Positions 1 through 7,429 of a stretch of DNA of 64,000 nt are shown one piece after another. Positions within the stretch are counted from its first letter, which is position 1; each line of letters opens with the position of its first letter. The DNA comes from Asanoa ferruginea (GTDB lineage Bacteria; Actinomycetota; Actinomycetes; Mycobacteriales; Micromonosporaceae), in NCBI RefSeq assembly GCF_003387075.1, contig NZ_QUMQ01000001.1:8308001-8372000 (forward strand). Reading direction: 5' to 3'. The translations under genes and the position numbers were made by a program. Below the pieces are notes generated by a model. The model saw only the letters and a program-made list of their open reading frames with translations, was not told the origin of the DNA and ran no database searches.

Positions 1-1
1 G

Positions 2-1984
2 CCGCCGGCTGCCGGCGGGCCGGGATTCGGGCCTGTCGCCCCCGGACCGATGCCGTCCGGCCCGGGTCCTGCCGGTTCCCAGGGTTTCCCGCCGCCGGTG
101 GCCACGCCGCCCGGCCAGATGCCGGCCGGTCCACACAGCTTCGGCCCGTCGACACCAGGTCCGATGCCGCCGAGCCCGGGTCCTGCGGGCTCCCAGGGTT
201 ATCCGCCACAGAACTTCGCACCCTCGGGCCCAGGTCCCGCCGGCCCCGACGCTTTCGCGGGGCCTGGTCCGCAGGATTTCGGGCCGCCCCCGACGGCACC
301 GCCGGGACCAGCGGTATCCCGCCAGGCACAGGCCGGCGCTCCTGGCGTCGGATCGTCGACCGGCGGGCCGCGGGCTACCGCGTTCTCGCCGGGTGGCGGC
401 GCTACATCGGCGGCGGGCGGAACGCCATCGGGGCCGCCCACGACCTGGCCGCCACCGGCCGGCGCCAGTGGCGGTGTCCCGCGGCAGCCACAGTCGCCCG
501 CACCGGTTGCCGCCGCCGGCGGGCCAGGACAGGTGACGCACTCTCCGCGAGTGGTGCCGGCTGGGGGCGACCGAGGACCGGATGGGGCCTCCTTCGGCCC
601 AGGGTCTGCTCCGCAAAGTGGGATGCCCCCGGGTGGGCCGGGCCGCGAGGTGGCGCCCGGGGTGTTCGTCGTCGCACCCGCCGGTGGCGCGGCAGACGGA
701 GTTGCGGCGACCCGCGCCGCCGTCAACGCTCCCACCCAGGCTTTGCCTACCCAGCCGCCGCGGACCGGGGCTGCACCGGGGCAACAGGACGGTTGGTCGA
801 ACCGGAACGAAGCCAGGCGCGGCACGTCTGCCGCGTCGGGCACGCCGCAGGAGGTCGCCGGCGGTTCGATGAACCCGATCGGGTGGAGCGGCCCGGCCAC
901 CAACCCGAACGACCAGGGCGGCAACACCGCCACGTGGCAGACGACTGGCGGCAACGCCACCGAGCAGGGCGGCAACACCGCCACGTGGCAACCGACTGCC
1001 GGCAACGCCACCGACCAGGGCGGCAACACCGCCACGTGGCAACCAGCTGCCGGCAACGCCACCGACCAGGGCGGCAACACCGGCACATGGCAGCAAACTG
1101 GCGGCAACGCCAGCGATCAGGGCGGGAACGGTGGCACCTGGCCGCCGTCGGGTGGGCAACCCGGCCTTGGCTGGCCGGCCGCCGACGGCCAGCGCGGAGC
1201 CGCCCCCGGCCAACCGCGAATCGACCAGGCCGGCAATGGCCGGCAAGCCGCGAATGGGCAGGCGGGCAACGGTTGGCAGGCCGCCAACGGGCAGGGCGTG
1301 ACCGGATGGGGTGGACAGCCGACGGCCGCTCCTGGCTGGGGACCGCCTGGTGGCGCGCCCAGCGGAAACCCTCCCGGGCCGTGGGGGCGGGAGCTGGAGC
1401 CGGTGCGGCCGCGGATGCCGCAGGGCTTGGGAAACCGCCACGAACCTGGCGCCTCTCCTACCTCGGCGATCGAGGTGGCGCCCGTATCCCTGCATGGTCC
1501 GATGGCAGCCGCCGCGGCGCGGGAGCGGACGCGGGGGCGCAGTGCGACGGTGGCCGCGTTTGTCGCCGCCGCCGCGGCGGTCGTGGCCGCCGTGTTGGTG
1601 ATGTTCGTCGTGCTGCGGGACCACAATGACCCTTCGCGGGTCGATGCGCTGCCGGAGATCAGCGCGGGCGCACCGGTGCCGAGTGGGCCGGCGCTCGGTG
1701 GCGAGCCGCCGACCGACCTGGCCGTGCGGGAAGACGGCGACGGGCTGCTGTTGACCTGGCGCGATCCGACCGCGGGCACGGTGCCGTTCATCGTCGCCGC
1801 GGGGAAGGCCGGGACGCAGTTGCGGGCGATGGGGCCGGTTGAGCCCGGTGTGACCCGGTATCTGGCGAGTGGGTTGGCCACCGAGGCCGACTACTGCTTC
1901 ACCGTCGTAGCCGTCTACTCGACCGACCGCTATGCCACGTCCGGTCAGGTGTGTACCAACCGTTCGGCCCGTTCTCCGGGCTAA
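2..1984 (+). CDS. Pro/Gly-rich single-pass membrane protein with C-terminal fibronectin III-like domain (5' partial)
   Basis: The reading frame is open from the left edge, so the true start lies upstream; an internal ATG at 50 is only the first one visible. About 1.45 kb encodes low-complexity Pro/Gly/Ala/Gln sequence, including five 17-residue repeats. One hydrophobic segment follows (about nt 1540-1617, Ala/Val-rich, preceded by several Arg). The last 100 residues look like one FN3 fold (PPTDLAV start, LLLTWRDP strand, DYCFTVVAVYS near the end). A long disordered cytoplasmic part, one membrane span and a small extracellular domain is the likely topology. The next gene has a similar membrane-plus-FN3 plan. 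Function unknown; the low-complexity part is inferred to be a cytoplasmic interaction tail. Confidence 0.75.
   Translation, partial: PPAAGGPGFGPVAPGPMPSGPGPAGSQGFPPPVATPPGQMPAGPHSFGPSTPGPMPPSPGPAGSQGYPPQNFAPSGPGPAGPDAFAGPGPQDFGPPPTAPPGPAVSRQAQAGAPGVGSSTGGPRATAFSPGGGATSAAGGTPSGPPTTWPPPAGASGGVPRQPQSPAPVAAAGGPGQVTHSPRVVPAGGDRGPDGASFGPGSAPQSGMPPGGPGREVAPGVFVVAPAGGAADGVAATRAAVNAPTQALPTQPPRTGAAPGQQDGWSNRNEARRGTSAASGTPQEVAGGSMNPIGWSGPATNPNDQGGNTATWQTTGGNATEQGGNTATWQPTAGNATDQGGNTATWQPAAGNATDQGGNTGTWQQTGGNASDQGGNGGTWPPSGGQPGLGWPAADGQRGAAPGQPRIDQAGNGRQAANGQAGNGWQAANGQGVTGWGGQPTAAPGWGPPGGAPSGNPPGPWGRELEPVRPRMPQGLGNRHEPGASPTSAIEVAPVSLHGPMAAAAARERTRGRSATVAAFVAAAAAVVAAVLVMFVVLRDHNDPSRVDALPEISAGAPVPSGPALGGEPPTDLAVREDGDGLLLTWRDPTAGTVPFIVAAGKAGTQLRAMGPVEPGVTRYLASGLATEADYCFTVVAVYSTDRYATSGQVCTNRSARSPG
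911..1165 (+). repeat. Five in-frame 51-bp repeats (17-residue DQGGNTATWQ unit)
   Basis: Each copy starts with a GAC/GAG-CAG-GGC-GGC-AAC codon run and encodes D/E-QGGN-TATWQ followed by a variable T/A/G stretch and NAT. The period is exactly 51 bp, so copy-number change keeps the frame. The last copy is degenerate. It is a coding repeat, not a CRISPR. Confidence 0.85.
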
Positions 1985-2079
1985 TCCACAATGGGTCGGT
2001 GCCGCGCGCAACTGCGGCGACCTGCACGAACGCGAAGTTGGCTCGCCGTTGTCCACAGGGCACGCGCGCACTGTCCACA
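1982..2079 (+). promoter_or_regulatory. Cluster of three DnaA-box-like 9-mers
   Basis: TTGTCCACA (2049-2057) matches the actinobacterial DnaA-box consensus exactly; CTGTCCACA (2071-2079) and TAATCCACA (1982-1990) each differ by one or two bases from TTGTCCACA or TTATCCACA. All are on the same strand inside the 215-bp gap before the next gene, apart from three bases overlapping the preceding stop codon. A TATGAT hexamer at 2119-2124 could be a -10 element. No dnaA, dnaN or oriC-type gene is near, so replication origin function is not proposed. Confidence 0.4.
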
Positions 2080-2199
2080 GCCGACCACAACGGGTGCGCA
2101 CCCGCATTGACAGCCCAATATGATGGCCCCTGGCTTTCGGGGAGGAACGCCTGGGCGACCATTGGTCGCCTACACACGGGGTGGGAGGGTTAGCCGGCT

Positions 2200-4914
2200 G
2201 TGGCCACCACAGACAACGGCACCATGACAGGCGGCGACGGCGTCGCACCGGATCTCGGCAAGGCGCTCGACGAGGCGCTGGCCAAACCGCGGCGGCGCAT
2301 TCCGCGCGGCGGGCTGGTGACCGGCGGTGTGGTGATCGCCCTGGTGGCCGCGATGGGCTTCACGGTCCTCGGGCTCGGGGTGGCCGACAACGCGGTGGCC
2401 AACTACGACGCGAGTTCCTGGCTGTGGAGCCGGGCCAAGAGCGAGGTCGCCCGGGTCAACGGGCTGACCGGCCGGGTCGACACCCGGGTCGAGGTCGGCC
2501 AGGCCCGCAACCACTCGATGCAGGTCACCCAGACCGATCGCTTTTTGATTCTGCGCGACCTGACGACCGGCCAGGTCAGCTCCCTCGACCTCGCGACGCT
2601 TCAGGTCATGGCGACCACCCGCACCACCTCTGGGCTGGGCGTGAGCATCGCGATGCGCGACGACGCGGCCTTTGTGGTCGACGCGCCGCAGGGCGTGGTG
2701 CGCCAGCTCGACCCGCGTTCGCTGGTGCCGATCGGCGAGCCGGTTCGCTATCCACCGGGCATCGCGGGCGGCACGTTCGACGGCACCGGGCGGCTCTGGG
2801 TCGCCGTGCCGAGCGAGGGCACCGTGTCCGCGATCACGCCGGCGCCGTTGCCCAGCGCGCCGGCCGATCCGCTGCCCACCGGGGCCGCGGCGCTGGTCGG
2901 CGTGTCCAATCCGGGCAGCGGTGGTTCCGGCGGTGGGGTGAGCCCGGCGCTGGTCAAGACCGTGACGGTGGCCGACCCGAGCCACGACCTCGCGGTGACC
3001 ACACTCGACGACGGCGTCGCCGTGCTCGACCGCACCAGCGGGGCGCTGACCACCGTGCGCGGCGAGCGCGAGCACAAGGTGGTCCTCACGCTGTCCGGCA
3101 TCGGCGCGGTGCCGCCGCGCACCAACGGCGGCGAGGTTCCGGTCACGGTCGCCGACGGGCGGCAGGTCGTGGTGGTCGGCGAGAGTGGCCCGACGACCCA
3201 GTTCGTGGTGCCCGGCGAGGGTGACCAACTGCGTCCGGCGGTGGCCTGGGCGGGCCGCTTCTACTGCGCCGACGACCGCACCGGCACGGTGCACGTGTTC
3301 GACGAGCACGGTCAGCTCGTCGACACGATCGAGGTGAAGGGCGCCAACGGGCCGCTCGAGCTCGAGGTGCGCGAAAACTACCTGTTCATCAACGCGCCCA
3401 ACTCGTCGACCGCACGGGTCGTCGACGACCACAACCAGGTGCGGGTGGTCGACAAATACGCCGACGACGTGCTGGGCGACGACCCGCCGAAGGACCCGCC
3501 GAAGCCGCCGCCGGTGAAGGAGAAGGTGGTCGGCAAGCCGGGTGCGCCGAAGGCGGTGACCGCGACGGCCGGTGACAAGCTGGCCCGGGTGAGCTGGCGC
3601 GCGGCCAACGAAAACGGCTCGGCCATCACCAAATACGTGGTCGAGGGCGGCCCGCAGCCGGTCGAGGTCGGTGCGCGGCAGCGGTCGATCGAGATCGCCG
3701 GGCTGACCAACGGCGAGACCTACCGGTTCGCGGTGCACGCGGTCAACGGCAAGGGCGCCGGCCCGGTGAAGAACAGCAACCCGGTGATGCCGACCGCCGA
3801 CGTGCCCGACCCGCCGGCCAGCGTGACCGCCGAGGCCCGGCCCGACGGCACGGTGCGGGTGAGCTGGCCCGCCGCCAACGGCCAGGGCAACAAGATCGCG
3901 AAATACGCGGTGACCTCGTCGACCGCCGGTGCCACCGCGCCGGCCGGCGAGACCGCCAAGACCGAGCTGATCGTGCCGGCGGGCGACCTCGACTACGGCA
4001 CGCAATACGCGTTCACCGTGGTGGCGGTCAGCGACAAGGGCGCGGCGTCGACACCGTCGCCGTCGAGCGACACCGTGGTGCCGTTCACGGTGCCGGGCAA
4101 GCCGCTCAACATCTCCGCCGTCGCACCCGACGCCGCCGGCACCATCACAGTGAGCTGGGGCGTGCCGACCGACAACGGACGACCGATCACGGGTTACGCC
4201 GTGACCGTAGGCGGCAAGACCACGCAGACCGCGGGCACGTCGCAGACGATCACCGGGCTGCCCGCGGGCCAGCCGGCGACCGCCTCGGTGACGGCGGTCA
4301 ACGAGGCCGGCGAGGGTCCCGCGGCGACGGCCACCGCGACGACGATCGACGTGCCGACGCTGACCCTCGGTGCGGCGACGGCCACGACGACGGCGGTCTC
4401 GGTGCCGATGACGGTCAACACCCACGGCAGCGCGTCGCAGTGCCAGGTCACCCTCAGCGGCGAGGGCCGCACGGTGGCCAGCGGCTGGACCACCTGCGGC
4501 ACCATCACGATCGACGCCTGGCGGGCCGGCACGACCTACTCCTACACGGTGGAGGCGCGCAACAACGCCGGCACCGCCAACGGTGGCGGCGCGCGCAACG
4601 TCAACACCGGTGCGGTCAACGGCACGGTGGCCTGCAACGACAGCGGCGGCACCTACTGCGACGACGGCATCGGCGTCTACACCGGCACCCGCCAGGTGCT
4701 CGCCGAGGCGGTCGGTGACACGCCCAACGGCACCGGCTACGGCGCCTGGTGCAAGAAAGCCGGCACCAACATCAAGGCCGTGCAATACAACAACAACAAG
4801 GCGAGCACGTGGTGGGTGCAGATCACCTTCAAGAACAACGCCCGCTACATCCCGTTCGCGTGGCTGAATCTCAACAACGGCGACAACATCAACGGCTTGC
4901 CGACGTGCGTGTGA
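2200..4914 (+). CDS. Membrane-anchored multi-FN3 protein with beta-propeller-like region
   Basis: 904 aa from a GTG start with GGGAGGG (2182-2188) upstream. A short Arg-rich cytoplasmic N-terminus precedes one membrane span (residues about 39-61). Residues about 80-430 contain repeated short beta-strand segments of the VVDAPQG / VLDRTSG / HVFDEHG kind, suggesting an extracellular beta-propeller. Then come three clear FN3 domains (about 445-531, 537-625, 632-715), a fourth Ig/FN3-like module (718-805) and a Cys-containing C-terminal domain (808-904). It stops 10 bp before the MoxR gene, so it probably leads that operon. Likely a cell-surface binding or wall-associated protein; the ligand is not deducible. 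Confidence 0.8.
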   Translation: MATTDNGTMTGGDGVAPDLGKALDEALAKPRRRIPRGGLVTGGVVIALVAAMGFTVLGLGVADNAVANYDASSWLWSRAKSEVARVNGLTGRVDTRVEVGQARNHSMQVTQTDRFLILRDLTTGQVSSLDLATLQVMATTRTTSGLGVSIAMRDDAAFVVDAPQGVVRQLDPRSLVPIGEPVRYPPGIAGGTFDGTGRLWVAVPSEGTVSAITPAPLPSAPADPLPTGAAALVGVSNPGSGGSGGGVSPALVKTVTVADPSHDLAVTTLDDGVAVLDRTSGALTTVRGEREHKVVLTLSGIGAVPPRTNGGEVPVTVADGRQVVVVGESGPTTQFVVPGEGDQLRPAVAWAGRFYCADDRTGTVHVFDEHGQLVDTIEVKGANGPLELEVRENYLFINAPNSSTARVVDDHNQVRVVDKYADDVLGDDPPKDPPKPPPVKEKVVGKPGAPKAVTATAGDKLARVSWRAANENGSAITKYVVEGGPQPVEVGARQRSIEIAGLTNGETYRFAVHAVNGKGAGPVKNSNPVMPTADVPDPPASVTAEARPDGTVRVSWPAANGQGNKIAKYAVTSSTAGATAPAGETAKTELIVPAGDLDYGTQYAFTVVAVSDKGAASTPSPSSDTVVPFTVPGKPLNISAVAPDAAGTITVSWGVPTDNGRPITGYAVTVGGKTTQTAGTSQTITGLPAGQPATASVTAVNEAGEGPAATATATTIDVPTLTLGAATATTTAVSVPMTVNTHGSASQCQVTLSGEGRTVASGWTTCGTITIDAWRAGTTYSYTVEARNNAGTANGGGARNVNTGAVNGTVACNDSGGTYCDDGIGVYTGTRQVLAEAVGDTPNGTGYGAWCKKAGTNIKAVQYNNNKASTWWVQITFKNNARYIPFAWLNLNNGDNINGLPTCV

Positions 4915-4924
4915 GGATCCTTCG

Positions 4925-6292
4925 GTGACGCAACCACAGCACGAGCCGCTGCCGGCCGGGCACATCCAGGGCTTCGCGGCCCTGGCCGCTCGGCTCGCCG
5001 AGTCGATCGGCGCGGTCGTGCTCGGCAAGGACGAGGTCGTGCGGCTGACGCTGACCGCGTTGTTCGCGCAGGGGCACGTGCTGCTCGAAGACGTGCCCGG
5101 CGTCGGCAAGACCACGCTGGCCCGGGCGCTGGCGGCGAGCGTCCACGGCCAGTGGCGGCGCATCCAGTTCACGCCCGACCTGCTGCCGTCCGACGTCTCG
5201 GGTGTGACCATCTTCAACCAGGCGACCCGCGGGTTCGAGTTCCACCCCGGCCCGGTGTTCGCCAACATCGTCATCGCCGACGAGATCAACCGGGCGTCGC
5301 CGAAGACCCAGTCGGCCCTGCTCGAGGTGATGGAAGAGCGCACGGTCACCGTCGACGGCGTCCGCCATGGCGTGCCCCGCCCGTTCCTGGTCGTCGCGAC
5401 GCAGAACCCGGTCGAGATGGACGGCACCTACCGGCTGCCCGAGGCCCAACTCGACCGGTTCCTGATGAAGCTGTCGGTGGGCTACCCCGACGAGGCGGTC
5501 GAGATCGAGGTGCTGCGCGGCGCCAACCTGCGCTCCCCCGACGCGATCGAGCCGGTCACCGACACGGCGACGGTCGGCGAGATGGTCCGCATGGCCCAGC
5601 AGGTGCACGTCGCCGACCCGCTCTACGCCTACGCGGTCCGGCTGGCCGCCACCACCCGCGCCCACCCGCACGTCCGGGTCGGCGTCAGCCCCCGCGGCGT
5701 GATCGCCCTGACCCGCGCGGCGTGCGCCTACGCCCTGATCCAGGGCCGCGGCTACGTCCTGCCGGAAGACCTCAAGGCCCTGCTCGGCCCGGTGTTCGCC
5801 CACCGCATCCTGCTGACCCCCGACGCCCAACTCCGCGGCACGACGGCCGACGAGGTCCTGGCCGAGGCGATCCGCGCCGTCCCGGTCCCGCTCCCTGGCG
5901 GTGGCGGCCCGTCGGGCGGTGCCGGGGTTCCGGCACAAGGTCGGCCCGGCGCATCCGGGCGCGCGTCCTCGGGGCGCGCCAACCCGGTCGGCTCGGCGCA
6001 ACCGGCCACGGCCAGCTACGGCACGCCGGCACAGGCCAACGGCGTCGCCCATGCGGCGCCGGCCACGCCCGATTACGGCACATCGGGCCAGGGAGACGGC
6101 GCCAGCGCGGCCAAACCCGGTTACGGCATATCGGGTCAGGGAAACGGCGCCAGCGCGGCCCCGCCCGGCTATGGCACGTCGGGCCAAGCCAACGGCGCAG
6201 GCCCGGCCGGCTATGGCGCTTCCCCACAAGCCCGCGCTGGTCAGGGTGGGACGTTCGGGTTCGGCGGGCTGCGGCCGCTACCCGGGAGCTGA
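4925..6292 (+). CDS. MoxR-family AAA+ ATPase with repetitive C-terminal tail
   Basis: 455 aa, GTG start. Walker A is VPGVGKTT (about residues 58-65), Walker B is IADEINRA, and sensor-1 is TQNPVEMDG followed by LPEAQLDRF; this is the standard MoxR core over residues 20-325. MoxR proteins act as chaperone-like ATPases, often with DUF58 (vWA-like) and transglutaminase-fold partners, which are exactly the next two genes (gap 3 bp, then an overlap). Residues about 335-455 are an unusual Gly/Ala/Pro/Ser tail with a repeated GYGTSGQGNGASAA-like unit; MoxR proteins normally stop soon after the lid domain. The tail is probably disordered. Confidence 0.93.
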   Translation: MTQPQHEPLPAGHIQGFAALAARLAESIGAVVLGKDEVVRLTLTALFAQGHVLLEDVPGVGKTTLARALAASVHGQWRRIQFTPDLLPSDVSGVTIFNQATRGFEFHPGPVFANIVIADEINRASPKTQSALLEVMEERTVTVDGVRHGVPRPFLVVATQNPVEMDGTYRLPEAQLDRFLMKLSVGYPDEAVEIEVLRGANLRSPDAIEPVTDTATVGEMVRMAQQVHVADPLYAYAVRLAATTRAHPHVRVGVSPRGVIALTRAACAYALIQGRGYVLPEDLKALLGPVFAHRILLTPDAQLRGTTADEVLAEAIRAVPVPLPGGGGPSGGAGVPAQGRPGASGRASSGRANPVGSAQPATASYGTPAQANGVAHAAPATPDYGTSGQGDGASAAKPGYGISGQGNGASAAPPGYGTSGQANGAGPAGYGASPQARAGQGGTFGFGGLRPLPGS

Positions 6293-6295
6293 TCC

Positions 6296-7429
6296 GTGCG
6301 GCCCACCGCCCGCGGGGTCGGGTTGGCCATAGCCGGCGTCGCACTAGCAGCCGCCGGCTGGCGTTTCGGCTACCCCGAACTGGCCGCGCTCGGCGGTGCC
6401 GCCCTGGTCGCGGTCGTCTTCGCCGTGTTGCACGCGGCATGGCGGCCACGTCTCGACGTATCAAGGAAGGTCGAACCCGACCGGGTCGGCCGAGGCGAGC
6501 CGGCGGGCGTCACGCTGACCGTGCGCAACAGCGCCCGGCTGCGCGCCGCCAACCTGGTCGCCCACGACCGCTGCGGCGCCGCCGCCGTGCCGGTTCCGGT
6601 GCTACGACTGCGCCCCGGGCGAGACACCACTGTGGACTACCCGGTGCCGACCACCCGGCGCGGCGTGGTGCGGGTCGGGCCGCTGCGCGTGTCCCGCCGC
6701 GACCCGCTCGGCCTGGTCACCGCGGCCCGGTCGCACGGCGGCACCGGCACCGTCTGGGTGCACCCGCGGATCCACCCGCTCGCGGCCGTGCCGGCCGGCG
6801 CCATGCGCAGCCTGGACGGGCGGGTCGACAGCGTCCCGCACGGCACGATCACGTTCGACTCGCTGCGCGAATACGTCGTCGGCGACGAACTGCGCCGGGT
6901 GCACTGGCGCACCAGCGCCCGGATCGGCGAGCTGATGGTCCGCGAGCAACTCGACACCAGCCTCCCGAAGCTGGTCGTCCTGCTCGACAACCGCGCCACC
7001 GCCCACCCCGACCGCGCCGGCGGCGAGGCACCCAGCTTCGAGGCCGCCTGCGAGGCTGCCGCGTCCGTGGTCACCGCCGCCGCGCGTGAAGACGTCGACG
7101 TCACCCTGCTGCTGGTCGCCGGCGAGACCGCGCCCGCGCCGCACCCGCTCGACCGGCTCGCCGAGGCCGACCTCGTCGCCGGCGATCTCAAGGCCGCCAC
7201 CGACCGGCTCCGCCAGCAGCGCGCCGGCGACACCGTGATCTTCCTGACCGGTGCCGGCGGCCGGGTCGACCTCGGGCTGATCGGTTCGCTCCGCGGGCCC
7301 TACGCCGCGATCGTGGTGGCCGTCTTCGGCGAGGGCGGCACACCCTCCGCGGCCGAGGGCATGGTCGTCCTCGACGCCACCGACGGCGAGTCGTTCGCCG
7401 CAGCCTGGGACACGGTGCGCGGATGGTGA
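6296..7429 (+). CDS. DUF58 domain protein
   Basis: 377 aa from a GTG three bases after the MoxR stop. Two hydrophobic stretches near the N-terminus (within about residues 8-45) anchor it. The family signature is present around residue 199 (RRVHWRTSAR, then GELMVRE), followed by a vWA-like fold with LVVLLDN. It is the usual partner of MoxR and TgpA-like proteins. The stop overlaps the next start (ATGGTGA at 7423-7429), indicating translational coupling. Confidence 0.9.
   Translation: MRPTARGVGLAIAGVALAAAGWRFGYPELAALGGAALVAVVFAVLHAAWRPRLDVSRKVEPDRVGRGEPAGVTLTVRNSARLRAANLVAHDRCGAAAVPVPVLRLRPGRDTTVDYPVPTTRRGVVRVGPLRVSRRDPLGLVTAARSHGGTGTVWVHPRIHPLAAVPAGAMRSLDGRVDSVPHGTITFDSLREYVVGDELRRVHWRTSARIGELMVREQLDTSLPKLVVLLDNRATAHPDRAGGEAPSFEAACEAAASVVTAAAREDVDVTLLLVAGETAPAPHPLDRLAEADLVAGDLKAATDRLRQQRAGDTVIFLTGAGGRVDLGLIGSLRGPYAAIVVAVFGEGGTPSAAEGMVVLDATDGESFAAAWDTVRGW

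Noticed and set aside
911-1165. CRISPR-like regular repeats
   Set aside because: The 51-bp units are in frame, adjacent without unique spacers and encode a regular peptide.
1982-2079. Chromosomal origin of replication
   Set aside because: Only three boxes and no dnaA/dnaN context.
2170-5427. Very long minus-strand frame opposite the FN3 and MoxR genes
   Set aside because: His/Arg/Gly-rich composition typical of antisense frames in high-GC DNA; the plus strand encodes clear domains.
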